5,606 nt of DNA from positions 1-5,606 of the forward strand of contig SLAN01000294.1 of the NCBI GenBank assembly GCA_007126865.1, written 5' to 3'. Both the position numbers and the translations under genes were made by a program. Source of the DNA: Spirochaetales bacterium. Its GTDB lineage: Bacteria; Spirochaetota; Spirochaetia; DSM-27196; SKKC01. A model generated the notes under the pieces. The model searched no databases. It was given only the letters and a program-made list of their open reading frames with translations, and was not told where the DNA came from. Shown one piece after another: positions 1-4,889 of this stretch (within the stretch, counting starts at the first letter, position 1; the number at the start of each line of letters is the position of its first letter).

Positions 1-290
1 ATGAAGCTCCCGATTCCCTGCGCGGCGCGCTCGGAGGCGACTGCAAGATCGGCGTCACTGGGACGGAGCTCGCCGCCGGGATGATTGTGGATGACGACAT
101 CTCCGCGACGCATGTGAGCGGGTGGAGCCGGAACGGCCGAGAGATGCCCCCGCGCAGCCACATGTATCTCCGAGACGAGTCCGTCTGCACCCACTTTTCC
201 GATCAGGAGCACCTCGTTCCCGTCGGCCTCTTCGATGGCGCGAATTGCTTGTGTTACCGCTTCCGGGGTCAGGCGTTCGAACGCATGCAT
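1..290 (-). CDS. JAMM/JAB-domain protein, N-terminal fragment (possibly the start of a DinG-like helicase)
   Basis: Only the first 96 codons are visible; the gene runs off the left edge. The start is ATG at 290-288, because an in-frame TGA lies nine codons upstream and no other start codon intervenes. The translation shows a full JAMM signature: Glu26 in a 'GNEVLLIG' strand, then His68-x-His70-Pro, seven residues, Ser78-x-x-Asp81 (HNHPGGELRPSDAD). In this family these residues bind Zn and act in isopeptide or peptide hydrolysis, although RadC-type bacterial JAB domains have no proven protease activity. From memory, near-identical domains sit at the N-terminus of DinG/XPD-like helicases in spirochaetes and deltaproteobacteria, so a helicase may follow; RadC or a stand-alone JAB protein are alternatives. 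It is transcribed divergently from lysC. No good Shine-Dalgarno precedes the start. The JAMM call is strong and the helicase fusion is inference. Confidence 0.8.
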   Translation of the reverse strand, partial: MHAFERLTPEAVTQAIRAIEEADGNEVLLIGKVGADGLVSEIHVAARGHLSAVPAPPAHMRRGDVVIHNHPGGELRPSDADLAVASERAAQGIGSF

Positions 291-305
291 GAGTGGAGGG
301 CTTGC

Positions 306-335
306 ATAATAGCCTCACAGCGGAGATAGCTGCAA
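306..335 (-). promoter_or_regulatory. Candidate sigma-70-type promoter for the JAMM-domain gene
   Basis: On the minus strand, TTGCAG (335-330) and TATTAT (311-306, five of six bases of the -10 consensus) are 18 bases apart. Transcription would begin near base 299, leaving a leader of only about 9 bases before the ATG at 290. That would fit the missing Shine-Dalgarno. The -35 match is weak (3/6), so this is a pattern call only. Confidence 0.35.
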
Positions 336-340
336 CAAGC

Positions 341-364
341 AGATACGGTGGTGTCAGATACGGT
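341..364. repeat. 9-base direct repeat in the divergent intergenic region
   Basis: AGATACGGT occurs at 341-349 and again at 356-364, 15 bases start to start. The pair lies between the two divergent candidate promoters, a typical place for an activator or repressor site. A 15-base pitch is about one and a half helical turns. GATACGGT also occurs inside lysC near 684, so chance is possible. Confidence 0.4.
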
Positions 365-373
365 CGATGTCGA

Positions 374-398
374 GCAGGCACGGCCGAAACCGTCCTGC
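374..398. repeat. Inverted repeat just upstream of the lysC -35 element
   Basis: GCAGG (374-378) pairs with CCTGC (394-398), and ACGG (380-383) with CCGT (390-393). This gives nine base pairs with one bulged C at 379 and a six-base loop. No T-run follows on either strand, so it does not look like an intrinsic terminator. Its place directly before the TTGACA at 400 makes a protein-binding site the more natural guess. Confidence 0.4.
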
Positions 399-399
399 C

Positions 400-430
400 T
401 TGACATCATCAGCGACATCATTCCTCATAT
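400..430 (+). promoter_or_regulatory. Candidate promoter for lysC
   Basis: A perfect -35 hexamer TTGACA lies at 400-405. The best -10 candidate is TCATAT at 425-430 (3/6, 19-base spacing), which is poor. Transcription would start around base 437, about 30 bases before the lysC start codon, so there is no room for a long leader or riboswitch downstream of it. If the weak -10 is real, an activator may be needed. Confidence 0.3.
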
Positions 431-440
431 GAACGGTTCA
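430..440. repeat. 11-base palindrome at the presumed lysC transcription start
   Basis: TGAAC-G-GTTCA (430-440) is perfectly symmetric around base 435. It overlaps the expected +1 region of the lysC promoter candidate, where a repressor could block initiation. It is short enough that chance cannot be excluded. It does not match the Gram-positive SOS box, which has four bases between GAAC and GTTC. Confidence 0.3.
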
Positions 441-453
441 ACAACGCTCGCTT

Positions 454-459
454 AGGTGG
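454..459 (+). promoter_or_regulatory. Ribosome binding site of lysC
   Basis: AGGTGG ends six bases before the GTG at 466. It decides the start: the GTG at 461 and the ATG at 456 are out of frame, and translation from 466 places the family's KFGGSS motif at residues 5-10, as expected. Confidence 0.7.
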
Positions 460-465
460 TGTGCA

Positions 466-1806
466 GTGGTAGTTCTCAAATTCGGCGGAAGCTCGGTAGC
501 CACGATCGAGATGATCGATGCGATACTGGATATCGTTCAACAACGCCTGGACGAAGCGCCGGTACTCGTCAGCTCCGCTATGGGCAAAACGACCGACCGT
601 CTGGTCGAAGCAACCGATGCGGCCGGTCACGGCGATCGCGAGGGGTACCAGCGTGTTTACAACGAGCTCCGGTCGGCGCATGAGGATACGGTCGGACAGA
701 TCGCCGACACGGCAATTCGTGAGCGAGCTACCAGGCGGCTGTCCGATCTATTCGATGAAGTGCAGGCGTTGCTCACCGGTGTATATCTGATACAGGAGTG
801 CTCGCCGCGTACCCGCGACGCTGTGCTCAGCTTCGGCGAACGCCTGGCGACCGAAATCGTGCACGCCCGCGCGTGTGAACGAGGGATCGACTCGATACTG
901 CTCGACAGCCGCGATCTGATTCGCACCGATGACGAGTTCAACGCGGCGAATGTTGAGTTCACCGAGACGACCACGCGTATACGCGCTTACGTTACCCCGA
1001 CCTCCGGACGTGTCATCGTGTTGCAGGGGTTCATCGCGCGAACTGCCGACGGGGTAACGAGTACGCTCGGCCGCGGCGGCAGCGACTACTCGGCGAGCAT
1101 AATCGCGGCAGCCCTTGATGCGCAGAAGCTGGAGATCTGGACCGATGTTGACGGAATCATGACAATGGATCCGCAGATCGTACCGGAGGCGCGAACCGTA
1201 GATTCGATGAGCTACGATGAAGCCGCTGAGCTCGCGTTTTTCGGTGCTCGAGTTGTGCATCCTTCAACCATTCAGCCGGCGGTCGACCGGGGCATTCCGG
1301 TCTACGTGCGGAATACGCGAAATCCGGATCGGACGGGGACTCGAATTTCCGGAACTGGCGACGAAGAGGGCCCGCGCGCACTCGCATCGAAATCGCCCAC
1401 TACCGTCATCACGATCCATAGCAGTCGCATGCTCAATGCGTACGGCTTTCTCGCACGCATTTTCGCGATTTTCGAGCGGCACCGGCTCAGCGTCGACGTC
1501 GTCGCGACAAGCGAAGTGAGCGTCAGCGTAACCCTCGACGATCCGCCCGATCTCAGTGGGCTCATGTCGGATCTCGCCGAGTTCGGTCGGGTCGAGCGAG
1601 AGGACGATCAGGCGCTCATATGTATCGTCGGTAACCGACTGTGGAGGCGCTCGGAGACGGTAGCGCGTGTATTCGACTCGCTGCGGGACATCCCGATCCG
1701 ACTCATCAGCCTCGGAAGCTCGGATGTGAATCTGACCCTCATTGTTCCTTCCGATTCACTGCAACGCGCGGTTCGCACGCTACACAACACACTGTTCGTT
1801 CCGTGA
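466..1806 (+). CDS. lysC: Aspartate kinase (aspartokinase, monofunctional LysC type)
   Basis: Phosphorylates L-aspartate with ATP to 4-aspartyl phosphate, the cytosolic first step toward lysine/diaminopimelate, threonine and methionine. The 446 residues are close to the length of E. coli LysC (449). Visible in order: KFGGSS at 5-10 (nucleotide/aspartate site Lys5), SFGE at 122-125, LGRGGSD at 201-207, WTDVDGI at 225-231, DPQIVP at 235-240 and HPSTIQP at 265-271, then two ACT domains at about 313-385 and 386-446. There is no homoserine dehydrogenase domain. The first ACT domain closely follows E. coli LysC (MLNAYGFL at 322-329, SVD at 342-344, TSE at 348-350), where lysine binds, so inhibition by lysine is likely (inference). 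Translation starts at GTG 466 with a good Shine-Dalgarno. A hairpin begins one base after the stop codon. Confidence 0.96.
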   Translation: MVVLKFGGSSVATIEMIDAILDIVQQRLDEAPVLVSSAMGKTTDRLVEATDAAGHGDREGYQRVYNELRSAHEDTVGQIADTAIRERATRRLSDLFDEVQALLTGVYLIQECSPRTRDAVLSFGERLATEIVHARACERGIDSILLDSRDLIRTDDEFNAANVEFTETTTRIRAYVTPTSGRVIVLQGFIARTADGVTSTLGRGGSDYSASIIAAALDAQKLEIWTDVDGIMTMDPQIVPEARTVDSMSYDEAAELAFFGARVVHPSTIQPAVDRGIPVYVRNTRNPDRTGTRISGTGDEEGPRALASKSPTTVITIHSSRMLNAYGFLARIFAIFERHRLSVDVVATSEVSVSVTLDDPPDLSGLMSDLAEFGRVEREDDQALICIVGNRLWRRSETVARVFDSLRDIPIRLISLGSSDVNLTLIVPSDSLQRAVRTLHNTLFVP

Positions 1807-1829
1807 CATCCCACCGGACCGGGGGGATG
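1807..1829. repeat. GC-rich stem-loop directly after the lysC stop codon
   Basis: CATCCC (1807-1812) pairs with GGGATG (1824-1829). After one A-G mismatch, CC (1814-1815) pairs with GG (1821-1822), closing a five-base loop GGACC. The stem begins at the base after the lysC TGA. No T-run follows (next bases GAATTGCG), so it is not a textbook intrinsic terminator. It could weaken read-through into the next genes or protect the 3' end of lysC mRNA. Confidence 0.5.
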
Positions 1830-1833
1830 GAAT

Positions 1834-1865
1834 TGCGCACAGCTTCCGGTTACACTGGGTGCGCA
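1834..1865. repeat. 7-base perfect inverted repeat upstream of the J-domain gene
   Basis: TGCGCAC (1834-1840) and GTGCGCA (1859-1865) are exact reverse complements around an 18-base spacer. Because the core TGCGCA is itself a palindrome, the same bases also read as a direct repeat (TGCGCAC again at 1860-1866, 26 bases on). The right arm ends five bases before the Shine-Dalgarno of the J-domain gene. It may be an RNA hairpin or a pair of binding sites; the spacer contains TACACT (1851-1856), a possible weak -10. Confidence 0.45.
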
Positions 1866-1870
1866 CGAGC

Positions 1871-1876
1871 GAGGAG
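1871..1876 (+). promoter_or_regulatory. Ribosome binding site that fixes the J-domain gene start
   Basis: GAGGAG lies seven bases before the GTG at 1884. This favours GTG 1884 over the in-frame ATG at 1827, which is buried in the hairpin after lysC and has only a G-run directly touching it. Confidence 0.65.
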
Positions 1877-1883
1877 TGCCGAC

Positions 1884-2351
1884 GTGGACAGGATATTCGA
1901 CAGGCTTACAGACTTGCTGCGGTCAATGGGTCAGTCCGATTCGCGGTCCACCTTCGGGGGCGGTGATGCCGACGAAGCCGCCGCGTGGGAGGAGCTCGAT
2001 GACTACCTTTCGGGGGGCGAAGGAACGGCCGGGAGTACCTCATCGAGCGGTCGATTCAGGGAAAGCCGTGGCGCGCAATACGACCGAACCCGGCCATACG
2101 GACGATCGGAGCCTGTTCCCGGGACCTTGCGAAAGGACTTTGCCAATCTCGATGTGCCGTTCGGTGCGTCGCTGGAAGCGGCACGTGCGGCCCATCGGAA
2201 GCTGATCCGCGCCTATCATCCGGACCGGCACGCGGCAGATCCCGACAAATACCGCATTGCCACGCAGATCACGCAGCGGGTGAACCACTCTTTCCAGCGA
2301 ATCAAGCAGTTCTACGAGAATGGAGTTCGTCCGGAGGATCACGGCAGGTAA
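1884..2351 (+). CDS. Small J-domain (DnaJ-like) protein, spirochaete-type co-chaperone
   Basis: The 155-residue protein ends in a J domain at about residues 82-147, with the diagnostic His112-Pro113-Asp114 loop (AYHPDRH) between a helix rich in Ala/Arg/Lys and a following helix. This loop stimulates ATP hydrolysis by Hsp70 (DnaK). Two short conserved-looking blocks precede it, IFDRLTDLLRSM at 4-15 and AAWEELDDYL at 33-42, then a Gly/Ser/Arg-rich linker at about 43-80 that is probably disordered. It lacks the Gly/Phe region, zinc-finger cysteines and C-terminal substrate domain of DnaJ, so it is an adaptor that delivers an unknown client. No membrane segment is seen. It starts at GTG 1884 by its Shine-Dalgarno. 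The next gene begins three bases after its stop, suggesting cotranscription. The client is not deducible from the sequence. Confidence 0.85.
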   Translation: MDRIFDRLTDLLRSMGQSDSRSTFGGGDADEAAAWEELDDYLSGGEGTAGSTSSSGRFRESRGAQYDRTRPYGRSEPVPGTLRKDFANLDVPFGASLEAARAAHRKLIRAYHPDRHAADPDKYRIATQITQRVNHSFQRIKQFYENGVRPEDHGR

Positions 2352-2354
2352 CGA

Positions 2355-3452
2355 ATGAACGGTGACCCTCAACTGCTCATTGCCGCCATCGCTACCGGAG
2401 CGGCAGCATTCGCACTGAATCTCGTCGTAATGCCGCTGATTCTTTTAATTGCGCACAATCGTGGCTGGTACGATCGCAACGACCACCGAAAAATCCACAC
2501 CGAGGACACTCCGCGACTCGGCGGAGCGGGGATTTTCGTCGCGTTCGTCGTTCTCGCCATTGTCGGTTCTCAGATTCTCGGCAGCGCCGGGAACCGTTCG
2601 CTGACAATGCAGCTTATGCCGGTCTTCGGCGGGTTGACGATTGTGTTTCTCATGGGTCTCATCGACGACTTCTACGATCTGCCGGCGCTGCTCAAACTTC
2701 TCCTCCAGATTTCCGCCGGTGGAATGGTAACGCTCGGCTCCTTCGTCGTGGACGAGCTGGTACTCCCGTTCGGATTACCTACGATCCGGCTCGGATTGCT
2801 CGGATACCCCGTGACGGTGCTCTGGGTCGTCGGACTTATCAACGCGGTAAACTTCATCGACGGCATGGACGGACTGGCCGGCGGTGCCGCCGCCATAGCG
2901 GCGCTGTTTACCGCGGTAATCGGCATAGTCATAGGGCAGCCGGCGGTTACCGTTGCTGCGGTTGCCTTGTTCGGGTCGGTCCTGGGGTTCCTGATCTTCA
3001 ACTTCCCCCCTGCGAAAATATTCATGGGCGATTCCGGCTCGTGCACTCTCGGCTTCCTGCTGGCAGTTTTCCCTCTTCTCGGCGGCGGACTCGCCCAGAC
3101 CGGATTCGGTGTAGTACCGACCGTTACACTCCTCTTCGTGCCGATCATGGATGCGCTGGCGGCGGTTCTCCGGCGTATGCGAGAAGGAGTGCCGATCTAC
3201 AAGCCCGACCGTGAACACCTCCACCACAAGCTGTTCGATCTCGGGTTTTCGACCCATCAGATCCTTGCGATTGTGTACGGAGCGGCGCTCCTGTCGGGGC
3301 TCGCCGCTATTTCGTGGATCGTACTGCCGTCGGTCTTCCGTTTTCTGTTGGTAGGCGGATTCTGGGTCGCGGTGCTGTCCGGGTTTCTCGTGCTTCATAA
3401 GGTACGCCATTCGGAAGACACTCCGAGCGGCAACACGAGCGGCACCCTCTGA
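2355..3452 (+). CDS. WecA/TagO-type polyprenyl-phosphate N-acetylhexosamine-1-phosphate transferase
   Basis: An integral membrane enzyme of the MraY/WecA family: it moves a sugar-1-phosphate, probably GlcNAc-1-P from UDP-GlcNAc, onto undecaprenyl phosphate at the inner face of the cytoplasmic membrane, starting a lipid-linked glycan. The 365 residues contain about ten hydrophobic spans. Motifs in order: TPRLGG at 52-57, LIDDFYD at 102-108 (Asp104/Asp105), NAVNFIDGMDGLAGG at 163-177 (Asn166, Asp169, Asp172), MGDSGS at 224-229 (Asp226), and DREHLHH at 285-291. The last His-rich loop marks the WecA/TagO branch rather than MraY. ATG 2355 follows the previous stop by three bases, with AGG (2346-2348) six bases upstream. 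The C-terminal ~15 residues are hydrophilic. The exact acceptor and glycan are unknown, and no other glycan gene is in view. Confidence 0.92.
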   Translation: MNGDPQLLIAAIATGAAAFALNLVVMPLILLIAHNRGWYDRNDHRKIHTEDTPRLGGAGIFVAFVVLAIVGSQILGSAGNRSLTMQLMPVFGGLTIVFLMGLIDDFYDLPALLKLLLQISAGGMVTLGSFVVDELVLPFGLPTIRLGLLGYPVTVLWVVGLINAVNFIDGMDGLAGGAAAIAALFTAVIGIVIGQPAVTVAAVALFGSVLGFLIFNFPPAKIFMGDSGSCTLGFLLAVFPLLGGGLAQTGFGVVPTVTLLFVPIMDALAAVLRRMREGVPIYKPDREHLHHKLFDLGFSTHQILAIVYGAALLSGLAAISWIVLPSVFRFLLVGGFWVAVLSGFLVLHKVRHSEDTPSGNTSGTL

Positions 3453-3542
3453 ATAGCCGCCCTACCGGATGAAATGCACGACGCCGTAGGCGCTTCGCAA
3501 AATGCGCCGCCGCAGCTCGAGCAGCGAGCAGTCGGTGAACGC
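3453..3542. other. Convergent intergenic junction with two small hairpins
   Basis: These 90 bases separate two genes that end toward each other. Two short inverted repeats are seen: GGCGC (3489-3493) with GCGCC (3504-3508) around a 10-base loop, and GCTCG (3515-3519) with CGAGC (3525-3529) around AGCAG. Neither is followed by a T-run on either strand, so no clear bidirectional terminator can be called. I see no gene here. Confidence 0.5.
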
Positions 3543-4889
3543 TTACTCGAGGTTGTACTCTTTAATCTTCCGGTGCAACGTTTTGCGGCCGATGCCGAGA
3601 ACCTCGGATGTCTTACTCTTGTTTCCGTTGTAGTGCAGAAGGGTACGTCGGATCACCTCACGTTCCGCCTTCGAAAGAGTGGCCCCCACTTCGACCCGGA
3701 TTACGTCGCTATCATCACTCTCGGTAATACCCGGTGGCAAATCGTCGAGCTGGATTATCGTCCCTTTGCACATGACGACCGCGCTCTCGATGCAGTTACG
3801 GAGCTCCCTTATGTTGCCCGGCCACGAATACGCATACAGCGCTGCCCGTGCTTTCGGATCAATCGCTTCAACCGGCTTGTTGTTCTCCTTCGCAAACTCC
3901 CGGATAAACGCCGCAGCAAGCAGCGGGATATCATCCTTGCGCTCCCGCAATGGGGGAACATCGATGTTCACGACATTTAACCGGTAGTACAAGTCCTCGC
4001 GAAAGTTACCGACGGCGATATCATTCTTCAAATCGCGGTTTGTTGCCGATATTACGCGCACATCGACTTCAATTGTCTCTTCACCGCCGACCCGTTCGAA
4101 GGTCTTTTCCTGAAGGACCCGCAAGAGCTTGATCTGTACGCTCGGGGCGATCTCACCTATTTCGTCGAGAAAGATGCTCCCGCCGTTTGCCAGCTCGAAT
4201 CGTCCTCGCCTCCTCGAAACGGCACCGGTGAACGCTCCCTTTTCGTGTCCGAAGAGCTCACTTTCGAGCAACGATTCGCTGAGCGCTGCGCAGTGCACTT
4301 TTATGAACGGACGGTCCTTTCGACCGGAAAGATTGTGAATCGCATCGGCTACGAGTTCTTTACCGACTCCGCTTTCACCGGTCACGAGTACCGATGCCCG
4401 GGTGGGCGCGACCTGTTGGATCTTCTCAAAGATCCGTTTCATCTGGCTCGAAGTACCGATGATGTTGGTGAAACTCCGGCGCTTATCGAGCTCCTCCTGC
4501 ATGTGCCGGTGCTGCAGGACGAGCTCGCGTGTACTGAGCGCGCGACGCACGAGCAGACTGAACCGGTCGAGGTTCACCGGCTTGGTTACGAAATCGAACG
4601 CTCCCGCACGCATCGCCTGTACGGCACTTTCTATCGTGCCGTGCCCGGTGAGGATAATGACCGGTACGGTCGGGTGCATATCGACCAGCCGACGCAGCAG
4701 TTCTTCGCCCGACATACGCGGCATCTTGAGATCGGCGATTACGAGATCTACCTCCTCATCTCCAACCCGTTCGAACGCTTCCTGACCGTCTTCGGCGAGC
4801 AGAACCTCATACCCCTCCATTTCGAGGGCCTTGCCGAGCCCTTCACGGATGTTCTTCTCGTCGTCCGCTATCAGTATTGAGAAGGTCAC
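3543..4889 (-). CDS. Sigma-54-dependent response regulator, NtrC/AtoC family (Rrp2-like)
   Basis: A 448-residue cytosolic transcription activator with the full three-part NtrC layout. Receiver domain at 1-120: acidic pair Asp9-Asp10, phosphoacceptor Asp53 (IADLKMP), Thr81 and Lys103. AAA+ domain at about 143-372: Walker A GESGVGKE 171-178, the sigma-54 contact loop GAFTGA 218-223, Walker B with Asp242-Glu243, FREDLYYRL 297-305 with an arginine finger, and SWPGNIREL 355-363. Fis-type helix-turn-helix at about 406-446. All key residues are intact, so it should open sigma-54 promoters when phosphorylated. The start is GTG 4889, overlapping the kinase stop as GTGA. The receiver start (ILIADDEKNIREGL) strongly recalls Borrelia Rrp2 from memory. 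Target genes are not visible here, and the gene ends facing the WecA-like gene. Confidence 0.95.
   Translation of the reverse strand: MTFSILIADDEKNIREGLGKALEMEGYEVLLAEDGQEAFERVGDEEVDLVIADLKMPRMSGEELLRRLVDMHPTVPVIILTGHGTIESAVQAMRAGAFDFVTKPVNLDRFSLLVRRALSTRELVLQHRHMQEELDKRRSFTNIIGTSSQMKRIFEKIQQVAPTRASVLVTGESGVGKELVADAIHNLSGRKDRPFIKVHCAALSESLLESELFGHEKGAFTGAVSRRRGRFELANGGSIFLDEIGEIAPSVQIKLLRVLQEKTFERVGGEETIEVDVRVISATNRDLKNDIAVGNFREDLYYRLNVVNIDVPPLRERKDDIPLLAAAFIREFAKENNKPVEAIDPKARAALYAYSWPGNIRELRNCIESAVVMCKGTIIQLDDLPPGITESDDSDVIRVEVGATLSKAEREVIRRTLLHYNGNKSKTSEVLGIGRKTLHRKIKEYNLE

Noticed and set aside
273..284. Perfect 12-base palindrome GCGTTCGAACGC over codons 3-6 of the JAMM-domain gene, considered as an SOS/LexA operator
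   Set aside because: It does not match the LexA box spacings I know, lies inside the coding region, and a similar CGTTCGAACG appears within the response regulator gene near 4770, so codon usage explains it.
291..465. Lysine riboswitch or other leader RNA before lysC
   Set aside because: The whole gap is 175 bases and is shared with a divergent promoter; I see no riboswitch-like core or expression platform, and the candidate +1 leaves only about 30 bases of leader.
748..1260. Long minus-strand open frame inside lysC
   Set aside because: It is a composition-driven shadow with no recognisable domain, opposite a gene with all aspartokinase motifs.
1827..1883. Earlier in-frame ATG at 1827 as the start of the J-domain gene
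   Set aside because: It sits in the hairpin after lysC without a properly spaced Shine-Dalgarno and would add 19 residues unlike the rest; GTG 1884 has GAGGAG at seven bases.
2775..3410. 211-codon minus-strand open frame inside the WecA-like gene
   Set aside because: Highly charged antisense translation of a hydrophobic membrane protein gene with no domain; the plus strand has every family motif.
3462..3542. 26 open codons in frame after the response regulator stop, considered as read-through or a lost C-terminal extension
   Set aside because: The regulator already ends normally just after its Fis-type HTH, the extra peptide matches nothing I know, and 26 open codons are unremarkable at this base composition.
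4245..4880. 211-codon plus-strand open frame opposite the response regulator gene
   Set aside because: Antisense shadow of the strongly conserved receiver and AAA+ coding sequence, with no recognisable domain.
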